The notes beneath the pieces were generated by a model that was given only the letters and a program-made list of their open reading frames with translations, made no database searches and had not been told where the DNA came from. Below, one piece after another: positions 1 through 11,900 of a stretch of DNA of 64,000 nt (its first letter is position 1; each line of letters opens with the position of its first letter). Origin of the DNA: Chrysaora quinquecirrha (lineage: Eukaryota; Cnidaria; Scyphozoa; Semaeostomeae; Pelagiidae). Where the stretch lies: the NCBI GenBank assembly GCA_014526335.1, contig JACTAT010000013.1:4966182-5030181 (forward strand). Direction: 5' to 3'. The position numbers and the translations under genes are program-made.

Positions 1-2046
1 CCCTTCTCAAATAACTGGGCAATTCAAAGAAAATAAGATAAAGACTAGAACTTATCTATCCTTCCTTGCTCGTCTGCCTTTCAGAGAAACAGATTTACCA
101 AATTTGTGGAATGTTGCAGTTGTTGTTGTAATGGTTGGTTTAAGTACTTTGTGTATTACCTTTGCACGCTAGCGAATCTGCGCACTATTTGTGGTTGCTG
201 GATAGGGACTACTGTGGTGGTATTTTTGCCTGCAATGGATACTCACTTTTTTGGTGGGTTATTTTCGCTGATAAGATGGGTTATCATGCTTGATTTTGTG
301 GTATTTTTTGCGTACTGTGGGGCATATGCACTACCGTGGTACCGCGTAATAACCCACCACAGTACTGCGTATCCACCACAGTACGCAAAAATACCACCAA
401 ATCAAACATAATAGCCCACCACAGTAGTGCGTATCCACCACAGTACACATAAACTACCAACACAGTAGGCAACAGCAGTGCCTATCCACCATAGTAGTGC
501 GTATATTCGCTACGTGATTTGTAACCTTTTGATGGCATTGAACAGGTCGATGGTCAAACCAGCACGCAAAGGAGAGGAAACAAATTGGCTTGAGACACTG
601 AATCGTCAAAGCGCAGCCCAACAATTTTGCAGCACATGGGGTAAATTGTACATGGGGTAAATTATGGAGAGGCGACGTGGTCAACAACATTGCAGCAAGA
701 TTAAATTTGTTTTTTTCAGTCAAGCTATGCCCTCAACATGGGGGTCCAGGACAAACTTTACAGTGCCTAAACCTAGGATGGGATGGGGTACTTTAAATTC
801 TATTAGGCACCACCACTGTTATTAATTTAAATTACCACCCTGTACTTAATATAGAGCATAACGTCAAGATTTTCGACAGCCACATCCTAAGATGCATCTC
901 AAAAAACTCCAAAATGCCTTTGAAGGAATCTTGACTATTGATTGACAAACTTCCATTAAATTCAAAAATTCTAAACAACTACATCTAAGATCTAGTAAAA
1001 CATAAATTTCATTCAGGAGAAAGATTTCTCGTTAGTTAATATCAAATTCTGTAAATTAATTATTAAGAAGAAAAAATTTAATTCTTCATCTGAAGAGCAA
1101 CAGCAGCGAGTACTTTGAATAACCTTGGATATGGGGCAAAGTTGAAAGAATATACCTTGTTCAACTAAGCGCACCCCGTCAGATGCAATGGGGGGCTGGT
1201 TTATCCTAAAAAAGGACCATGACACTTTGGAAAATAGCACAGGGATTTACCGATTGATCTTGTTTTGGTGCGAAACTTAGGCATGTATGTAGGATAGGAA
1301 AAAAGGCGCGAGTATAGAAATATTCGAAAAAATATTGAGAGATATAAAAACCAACGTTGATACACAAATGGTTTTTCATATCAAATGCTTTATTTTCTTT
1401 TCTAAGCTCATTCCCTCCAGCGCATCTTATAAAATAGCGCACCCTCTAAGTTCGAACAACATAATAAGCGCACTGCGCACCGTAGTGCTTAATCGAATAA
1501 TTACGGTTCAGTACAGTAAACCCTGCAAACAAGAAAACACTTTTCTGAAAAGCAGATCGAAATGCGAAAGTATGGAAGCAAGAAAATATAGAAGCAAGAA
1601 ACAGTGAACCAGGAAACAAGAACATACTTTTCTAAAAAGCAGATCGAAATGGTAACGAGGCAAAACAGTCAAACAATCCTTTCGGCACCAATTTCAAGCC
1701 ATGCATCAAAATTATGCTGCAAACTTATCCTATTAACCGTTAGAAGTACCTACTCTACCTCTACTCCAAGAAGGTGAGAAATATTTGTGGTTTTGTCTTG
1801 TTTTCAGGAATAATATCTTTTTTTGACCCTTAATCCTTAGGCGATAAGCTTTTTTTCTATGTTCCTATTTGCCCCTATTTGCCAGGCTTTGCTGCAGCAT
1901 GACTGGCTCAGGTTTTTACCCAGCGATACATAATGGCGTAATAAATCGTTATAAATGATATAAAATACAATTTGTAGCTAATTAAAGAAAGGCATTTTCG
2001 TTCGTTCACTTGAATGCTTTTAGAATTCCATATCTTTAGTGTTCCT
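1..2046. other. Gene-free flank downstream of the PARP14-like gene
   Basis: I see no conserved coding exon here. The open frames are short, uninterrupted by convincing splice sites, and translate to low-complexity or repeat-derived peptides. The left end carries a small TIR-bounded repeat (165-514). The rest is AT-rich sequence without recognisable features. It probably includes the 3' UTR of the minus-strand gene that ends at 2047. Confidence 0.5.
165..514. mobile_element. Short TIR element of the CCACCACAGTA family
   Basis: The left end reads GCACGCTAGCGAATCTGCGC and the right end is its approximate reverse complement (TAGTGCGTATATTCGCTACG). The interior is built from short repeats around CCACCACAGTA(G)TGCGTAT in one orientation on the right half, and from the complementary TGTGGTGG motif on the left half, so it is a small fold-back. 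The same interior and terminal motif recur at 36754-37345 and 55160-55345. It looks like a non-autonomous element. No transposase is visible. Confidence 0.5.
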
Positions 2047-2930
2047 TCACCGAAAAAGCAGCAAATACTCAGGGTAGCACTGATTGTCGTTGAAAGCAAC
2101 AAACATACTTGGACTCCCTGTGTTATCTGTCACTGTATCGTATCCAGCTGGTGGAATTTTCATTCCTCTTTGACCTTGGGCGTACTGTCCAACAAGAACC
2201 TTTGCAAGTAACATATGTCTGTAGCCTTGACCATCCGCTTGACCTGAATACCTCGTAGAATACGAGGAAGTCTTTGCAAAATACACTCCTTCACCATACA
2301 TAGTGGCTGTTTAAAAAATTAACAGAAACATTTAAAGTTGAAATCTCAATAGAGAGCTACCGTAGACAAGTGCAAGATGTGCTACTGAAGTGATTATAAT
2401 TATTGAAAGGACAAATAAACTTGACGCACAGACTTTAGACCTAGCTTCGATTAGTTAAGCGATGTCTAAGTTAAGGGATTGTTCAGTAAGACAAAGCAAC
2501 ATAAGAAAATCGAGAAAAATCCTCTCTCCTGATCAAAGGGGGATGGTGGTGGAGCTTGTGAAAAGATAATACATACCATTACGACCGGCGAAACTTCGAT
2601 TGAATCCAAAATGACTGATTTGATCGCAAGTGTTTGGATCTGTGCCATGGAATAAGCTCATTTCATTGCTGCCATGAGTACTGGTCTTCTCCATACTGTC
2701 TTTCTTTGCTCGATAGGCTTGATAAAGACCGGGATTCTGAATTCTTCTTATTTTATGATAATTTCTTATTGTTCCACCAGAGCTACTTTCAAATATCTTT
2801 TTCACATCTTGGAATTCTTGAGAGTTAATCGCCAGCTCAACATAATGATAGCTCTTTTCGAGTCCGTTCCCCAATTTCGGCATCGAGTCCCAATGTGATG
2901 GGAGAGCAAACGAAGATTCCGAATGAATAT
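2047..2930 (-). other. PARP catalytic (ADP-ribosyltransferase) domain, last two exons
   Basis: Exon 15 (2930-2577) encodes the start of the fold, with the NAD-binding histidine in LFHGT. Exon 16 (2306-2047) carries GEGVYFAKTSSYS with the triad tyrosine, and ends YPEYLLLFR-stop. The third triad position is hydrophobic rather than glutamate. In this family that predicts mono-ADP-ribosylation rather than chain formation. The two exons join in phase 1. The stop codon follows the last conserved strand directly, as in PARP14 and PARP10. Confidence 0.88.
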
Positions 2931-5900
2931 CTGAATACAAAAAAGAAAGAATTTAGCCCCTCAGCCACTGTTTGCCTCAGGACCTCTCCCATCTCTCCCA
3001 TGGGAAAATGTTGGCTGAATGTTGCCAATAAGCTACTTTTTCTCCAGAAGACGTATACTGTAAATCCTCGAATAAGCCCCCGGGGGCTTATCTGCAAAAA
3101 TGAATTTCACGGTGGGGGCTTGTGCGAGGGGAGGGCTTATTATAAAGTTCAATGGTTCAAGTAATCTGCCAAAAGAATAGCAGGGAGAAAAATCTGTACT
3201 CTTTTATGAAAATCAGCTGTTCGCAAACAGCCAGCGGCTGATTATTGGTTGAATTGATAGTAAAACCTGTCATGACTAACTTGTGCATTACAGACAGAAG
3301 CAAATTCATAAATCCTTCGGATAATTGCCCATGGGGGCTTATTCGAGGGGAGGGCTTATTTGCGAAAATGAATTCTTAGGTGGGGGTTTATTCAAGGGGA
3401 GGGCTCATTCGAAGGTGGGGGCTTATTCGAGGATTTACGGTACGAAGTCTGAAAATTCAAAAATTCTCGTGATGGTTACTCAGCTTTATATCAAACGTTC
3501 GTCTTCTTTTATAAAAATTTTTCGTTCAAAAAGATCCTTAGTTACTTATTTTCAACTAAGAGCCTTGTTTTCAAAATTTACGAAAATTGCTTTAAACAAA
3601 ACATCTAATTCAGATTCGCATTCAACACCTTTTCGGTTTAGTTTTTAGGTAAATCTTAAGCCTCTGCCCTCTACATTCGCTCAAAAATTTCAATCAAGGA
3701 CATCAAGGTAGAGAATAAGCAAGAGCTAAATATCTATGACTAAAATCGTCGTTTTACCTCTGGTTAGCTCCTTTCTTTCGATTTTCAAAATTTCACCATT
3801 CTCGATATTCTTGACAGTCAAATCATCAAAGTTGATTTCATAGGAGCATTTCTTTCCATCATCGTTGATCATCTCAATTTCAAAACTTTCGTCCTTCTCT
3901 TTGTAATGTTGTTCGATATTATAATTCAATTTGGCATCATAAGAAACTCTGCTGCCATCCCTCTGTACCTCGAACCATTGGATATAATCCTTTAGGTTGT
4001 TCTCTTTTTCTTTTTCTGACTCTCCTTGCAACGCTTCAAATGCCATTTGATGACATTTCCCCAGCATATGTGTTGTATCTTCAAGGTATCCAGTCAATGT
4101 TACTTTTCCAGTGTTCTTATCAACTGAGAACATCACATCTTTCTTTTGCGCTTCTCTTCTTATTCGACTTATCTGCGAATCAGAAAGCTTTTTAAACTGC
4201 TCTATTTGTTGATCAATTGGCTTGATGTTTTCATCCACAATTTGCTCCAATCTTCCACGCGCTTTTGCTATTCCTCTTTGATTAGTCGAGTAAATTACCA
4301 AATTCAGGGGTGTGAATTCGAATTTGGAGGCGTTTGGAGCTCTTACTGAAGCAGCAGCTTTTGCAGCCGATTGGCTGGCGTTTGAGCTGGAAAACAAAAG
4401 CGAATTAAACTGATCTTTTAACCAATTCGACAAGCCGGGTTTGTTTACTCTAAGATACTTTTCAGGATTTTCAATTACACAGATTAACTCTTGCTTGAAA
4501 TCTGCCAGCATTCGCTCTTCGTATATGATTATTCTGACTTTGCGGATGTGTTGCAGTGTGTCATTGCAACATATTTCAGCCAATGCATGAAGTATCATCT
4601 TTGCTGATTCTTTTGCACTTTTCCCAATCACTCCTGTTCCAATTGCTGGTATTGACACGGATGAAATTCTTTCCTTATCGCATTTCTCAAACATTTTCTT
4701 TGTTGCTTTTCTCAGACCTTCATAATCTTCTGATTTGGGATAAACATGTGCAACGTATTTTGCTTGCATTTTACTGGTTTTCAGCAAGCAAGTAGTGCCA
4801 GGTTTCTGTTTGGCCATTCGCCTCGCTGCTTCTTTGAATTCAGGCCCTTCCTTTTTAATTATCGATTTGCCAACAGCTCCACCAAAAGTAAGGTCTTCAT
4901 TCCCAATAACCACGATTGCATCAGACATCTCACGGGTTATATCTCCTTGATCAATCTCTAGCGTGACTTTTCCAAGCTGAAGGCCTACGTTGTCTTCATC
5001 AAAGAAATCGAGTAGCTGATTCGAGGCTGCTGATCTCCTTTCACGAGTTTTCTTCATTGTGTCTCGAGTTTCTTGAGTCTCGTTGATACTAGAAGCTGGC
5101 GTGCTGGACGTGGCATTTCTTGACTTGAAAACTTCATTAAAAGCATCAATAGTCAACTGATCTGCATGATAAGTGACAAATTTCACTTTATTCAAGGTTC
5201 CTCTAGACTTGCTTTCTCTCCCAAATTCTTCCACGCACGTCTTCAAGATCTCTGCAACTTTTTGACGGGGAAATTTCAGTGTTCCTGTTCCCAAAGCAGG
5301 AAATGCGATGCTCTGTGCCTTTCGCGATGCTGTATCTTTAAGAATGTTCTGGACCATTGTTTTAAGACCCTGAGAAAAAAAATTGCTTAGGCCAGACAGT
5401 AAAGCTCACAGGATATCGCTAAAATTTGTAACATAATCTGATGATGATTTGAAACACCCATGATTATTGAAGCGACAGCTAGCTTCTATCTAACGCCCTG
5501 GGAGCCTAAATTCCAAAGTTACACCAACATTACCTAGCATGTTGTGTGAAATGCTAGCAACGTTTGGCCACCTTACTGGGTGAGCCAACATATTACTCAG
5601 TGAATGTAATGTTGTTCGACATGGAACCAAACACAAATAGTAAAGATTCTTCAACAAAGACCAAGTTTCTGATAAAGATCGTTTGCTGGACTGTTTAAGT
5701 CTATGGTTTAGCCAACCCTGCCATAACTGCAGCCAACAAGCAAAAGGACATAGGGTGAAATTTTTGGGTGTAACATTTGCGACATTTTGCCAAGGCCTTA
5801 GCCACAGACTGCATCAGGCTACCAACAACCAAGGCCGTCAAGAGGCAGCGTTGGTACTGGAATAACAAAACCCAACGAATGACGTATATACGGTTAGTTT

Positions 5901-8900
5901 TTGCTTTGCCTACGACCTAACAGTTGGTTAAAAATAAAACAGATTGAAAATTACCTTTTCGGCTGGGCCGCCTGCCACACCATCGTACTCTCCACAAACA
6001 GCATGATGAACAAATTGACATTTCAGGTTGCCAGCATTTGTCACTGCAAAATCCCACGCAGCCAAAGCACCAGACCTTTTAACATATTCATTGCATAGCT
6101 CTTGTAGCTTGTTTCCTGCAACATTGCTCAAGCCACGTGCACATGGATTCTTTGAAAGATTAAGGTCACCCGATGCTGAATTTACAATCACATCAACCTT
6201 TAAAAAGAGAAAATATCAGAGCTATTGTGTGAGCTTCCTTTTCCGACAGGCTGTTTCTGACGTTGCCCAACTAAATATCAAAGGCTTGTCATGATAAGTG
6301 GTGACTATCATGTCTAATACACTGCAGAGTTCTGTTTTTTTGATCAACGATAACATGTAGAAATCCGGATATTTTATCCAAAGTAGCATTTTTAGCATAA
6401 TCGCGTCGATAAAAACGGAAATAATATAACGATTGTAGGTAGGAGGATAAGCATAGCTTAGTGTCTACATTTTTCGATACATCATCGACCAAACAGCGTC
6501 ATGTCTTCGAAATAAAAAAAACTTCGACAGTAACAAAAACGTACAACAATCAAACATCCAAACAGTCAGATGCTGACTTGGATTGGTAAACTAGGCTGTT
6601 GCTATCATGCCACTTCTCCTCTAGGTCAGCAAGCAAGTTGACTGAAGGCTTTCGAAAAGTGACAACGACAAGATCTGAGCCCATGATCTATTGATATTGA
6701 ACCGAACACCTTGTCAGTTCTTGCCATTGGCAAGTCAGCCAGGACAACACAGTTCCTTGCTGTATGCGACTGATCCGCTGGCTTCTTGATTCAGTGAAAA
6801 ACTCGATTTAAGTTTGACTTGAATTAAGGAATACAAATGTAAATGTAGAAATACCTGCTGCTGAGCCAAATCACCAACAACAACCTCAATAGCGATTTCA
6901 CTTGACGAAGTTCTTCTGTTAGAGGTATTAAGTGAATTATTTTCTTCTTCTGGGACGTTTGATTTAGCCCTGGCTTGTGGGATAGTTGGTCTACTCTTCC
7001 ACGAATAGCTATTGGTTGCTGGTGATGCTACTGGCTTTGGTTTTGCTTTTCTATAATTCCTTGATTTACCAAACATTCTGTCAAATTCTTTGCGAAATAC
7101 CTCAACCGTCTCATGATCATTATTCACAAAGTGAATTTCCCTAATTGCCTTCAGCGAATTCGACTCAGAAAACTGTAAGGCGGTTTTGACTAGAATCTTT
7201 GCACAGAGATCTTTTGGGAATCCAAAAACACCACTGCTAATGGCTGGAACAGCAACTGTGGTTAACTCTTCTTTATCGCATAGGATCAAGACCTCTTCCA
7301 TTGCTTTTGCAAGTTTCTCTACACATCTATCTTTTATACCCTGTAATTCACGCTCCCCAATGTACCTCATGCCAGATGGCCAACGTGGGCCAACAGCATG
7401 GATGACTTTTTTGCATGGTAGTGCTCCTCCATTTGTAACAACAGCTTTACCATCATCTACCTCTCCATGCATCCTGACGTATTCACGGCATTCATCTTGT
7501 ATTTCTTTTCCACCTGCAGATGATATTGCACCGGCAACACCAGCACCAAGCCATAAATTATTGTTCGCAGGATTGACGATTGCATCAACCTCATGACATG
7601 TTATGTCATCTTGAAACACACTAAGTTCAAGTCCTTGGTCCGTTCGGAACATACAGATCAAGTTAGACGCTGTGGATGTAGACGACTTACTCGGGCTGAT
7701 GCTCTTTCCAACCTCTTCGTCAGTAAAGCTTGAAGTAGTGTCTTTTGACTTTTCGATGATGACGACATTCTCTTCATTTTCAATGTTGCGGACAGCTTCT
7801 TTCATGTGTTTTCCTTGGAGCAGTTTTGTCACTCCTGGTCGTTCGAGTAGCATGTCTTCCCTGAAAATGTGCCGAGCCAATTCTTCCAAATGCTCTAAGG
7901 CAGCATTCACAGCATTACCAAGGCCAGATACGAGAATCCCAGAAGAATTGGAATTTGATTTGATTTTCACTGATTCTTCTTTTCCAGCGCGTTCTATTTC
8001 TTTGATTTCATATGATTTCAGCTTAAAAATTGCAAGGCTCTTGCCAACAGACGTACCAAACGTTTTTGTGTAAAACGAATTCTCTTGTAGAAATTCCACT
8101 ATTTGTTCTTTTGCTATATTGCACATCTGTAACTCCCCATTTATTTCAATATTCAATTCATCAAAGGAAATTGTCACGTCAATCGAGTCTTTCAAGTTAG
8201 CAAAAAATTTTGAACCTTTATTATTTGACAGGAGATTTCCTTGCTCGCTTGAGGCTTGTATATGCACATCACCATAATTTTCATCGAATATTTGAATGCC
8301 TCTTCTGAGGAAATCTTCTGTGAAAGCTGAGAATTTTATTTCTTTGCTTTGGTGATGAGCAGAAAATACTATCTTTGTGTTCATGGAATTGATTTTTCTG
8401 ATTGCATTTGCTCTTCTCCTTTGGTCTGATAGATTAATGCATAATCCTAGACTTCGTTGTAATGTGCGGTCAGTAGCAAACATGATTTTGCACATGATTT
8501 CATGTTGTATTTCCTTGATACTTGCTTTTTCTCCTGATAAGATGAGATCATTGTTGCTTTTTCCACTTTTACTCCAGAGTGCTTTTCAATCTCATCAAAA
8601 TAGCCTGTGAAGCTTAAAAGTTCAACACGTCTAGGAGGCAATGGAAAACGATTCTCAACAACGGCTTCTCTTTTCTTCCTCTCTTCTATACGTTCCATGA
8701 TTATATTTTCCATTTCTAATCTTTTTCTCTCCACTGATTCACGCTCTCCAGTGATCCGCATTCCTTTTGCAAACCTCTCGATAACACAGCCACTTGGATG
8801 CTTCATCATTTCCCTAACTTTTTTGTCGTCCTCAACTGCCGGATCGTAATCGACAAAAACAGAGACAAATCCGTCGTAGAACTGCTGAAACACACTTCTA

Positions 8901-11900
8901 GGATCAGAAACTTTTCGATCGGGTGTAAAGCATGCAAAGACTTTGGTCGTTTCTTTGTTGTTCTCTTGAAAACGTTCGCGCTTTTTGTATACATCAGACT
9001 TTAGAAGACTGTCAAATTCTGCCTTTCGGGTACTCAAGATGAAATCAAGAACGAAGGGATCAACTTCAATTTTCATTTCCTCTGGAGCTTTGTTTAGAAT
9101 ATTCCATGTGTGATCTAAGAAGGAAGGAGAAATAAAAAATAAAAATCAGCATGAAATACGCAGGAGAATAGCACTAATCAAACTACGTGTCTCGTTCGCG
9201 TTTTAAATAGGCTGGCTCAACGACGTCGTTGTCATCCTATAGGGAGCTGCAGAAGACTTGAAAACTCTCAAAGGGTCAACAAAGCTTACAAAGGGTCTAG
9301 CAGACTACCGCCACCTGACCCTACACCTATTCTTATACGTTAGCTAACGTACATTATATGGGATGATTAACGGAAACTAGTTAGCATAAGGTAACATAGA
9401 CTGATTTTTAAAAGTGGAGAAAGATCTGGATCTTACATGAAGAGTGAGCGAACATCAACATCTCATTTGAATAACTACTGAGCTGCCCAGGCTCAACAAA
9501 TTTGGGACAGCCATTTATAAAACGATCAATAACAGAGGGTCGATGACTTGAAGAATAAATGAATGAATGAATGAATGAATGTAGGCTACCCATTAAAAAA
9601 TGTTGACTTAAACAAGTAATCCATCCTAACAGTGGCAGCGGTGGCAGCATTTAGATCGGATCGCTACGATCTCAGAAGGAGATAAACTAACGAGGCATTG
9701 ACGTTCATTGTGACGCTGCCGTGGCTGAGGCTTGAACCCGGACCACATTTAACTCACTTAGCCATAGCGCATTCGTGGTATCAGAAATGACTCTCGATCA
9801 AAAACAGAAACAAAAGCATCGAGGATACACTTACCTGTCTCAAAATGTGGAATAAACTCATCGATTTTCAGCTCAGCACCATCAAGTACAATCCGGTTCT
9901 GAAGCACCTTCTCCGTTGCTGCAACAACAATATATTTTGTCAATAGATGCTACTTTGTAAGGTCGGCCTAATAGAGAGAAAAGGTTGCTAGAGCTTTGCA
10001 GTTAGATTCACTTACCTGCTCTGTCTGAGAACTGCACGATAGCATAACCGGTTCCTTCTTCATAAGCGACTTCCTGGACTGAGTCAAATCCAGCCAAGTT
10101 TGGTTTTTCCAATGTTAGCTGAAGTCCATCTAATGTTGTCTTGTCTGCTATGTTGCTTATCAACAGTGTTTTGCAAACTGGAACTTCCAAAATCTCTGTT
10201 TTTGAGCCATCCAAGCTGTTTCTCTTTTGGTGTCTTTCTTTAACGACTTTCCAATCTTAAAGAATAACAGTGACTTAGATAATTTAGCGAGCAGAAGGCT
10301 CAAGCTTCAAGTTGTTTTAAAAAGTGACATTAAAACCACAAAGTGAAATTTTAAAAAAAGTCGAGCATCGTTTTCTTGCATAAAAACATCAAAAATAAAA
10401 TATGATTAAAATCAAAATTAAACAAGCTCGTACCAATTTTGTTTGAGAAGACAGCCAGAACAGATTTTCTATCGTGGCTAAAAACAACTTCCTTCACTTC
10501 CAATTTTGAAATATTTTCAAGGTAGCATACCACAGAGTCGTGCGTAGTTGCTAGGTTGACATTTCCCAGTATCAGTTCGTTTTCTTTGATTTGTTTCTGC
10601 TGATACCTTCTCGCTTTTAATTTTATCTTTTCAAGAAGAAGATCATCTCTGGACAAAATACGATCGGCACCTAAATAAGGCAACGTGAATATTACCTTAG
10701 TCTTTAATCTTCACGGCAATAAACTCAAAAGTGACAAATAAGGTTTCTTAAAGGCGGTATTTTAATTGTTATTGCCTTAAAACTTAACAAACCCCAGTTT
10801 TCTGAAATTTGCATAAGTGCTATTTACTTGAAATTTGCTTGCGATTTTACTTGCAAGTGGCTTTCATGCAAGGATTTCACAGTGTTAATGGTCTTGAAAT
10901 TTATGTCATGCCTTTTACCCGTCAACTGAGCATGGGAGATGAAAATTTTACAAATGAATTCATAAAGATTTTTGCATACATGATCTTTGAAGCCTGGTTC
11001 TCATATATCGCAGACCGTCGGCGATCATGGCCTTGCGATGCTTACGATTTATGAGAACATGAATTTTCAATGATCGACGACAATCGTCGACCGTCGCCGA
11101 TGAACCAAAACAGTTTGTTTCTTGCGATCATCCGCGACGGAAAATCCATATGAGAACATCATTGGCGACCATCGGCGACCAATTCTTGGTCATATCAAAA
11201 CGAAGTTCTTCGTTTTCTTGGTCATACATTATAGCACAGGGCGGTGGATGATTCATCATCGCAGACAAGCAGGATATGAGACCAATTTCCTTTCATCAAA
11301 TATCCAGAGGGATACAATGAATCGCTAGCTTCATGCTCGTTTTTTCATGAACTATTTCTTTGTCATACAAACCTCAGAGAAACCATGACCCAAATCTATA
11401 GAAGACTTAGACTTATTACATGAGTCCCTCTCTTCGCAAACAGCAACAACAACAACAACTACAAACAGCTGTTTGAGCAGTTTTGAGGTCGGTCGTTAGT
11501 GTAATAAACAGCTGTTTGAGCGGTTTTGAGGTCGGTCGTTAGTGTAATAAATCTATAGAAGACTTCGTCTCTAGCACCTACGACCCAACTAACCCCGTGG
11601 TCCATGATTCCCTAAACAGATTCCTTCTAGACTAAAAGGCTAGGTACTTACTTTCTATATGACGAAATGTTACCAAGGGGGGAGACGCTGCCAGATCAGA
11701 TTTTTCAATCTCACCACCACCTGACCTTGCAGGGTTCTCTAAAAACAGCATCAACAGATCTTTATCAATATTTTCAATATTTCCATGAATTTCAACCGTT
11801 CTTTGGGTTTCATCTGTCTCTGTCTCATCTTCAACTTTGAAACTATCTTTTTTTTCGAATATGCTCACGCACATTTCGATGCCTTTATAAAAGTGTTTTC

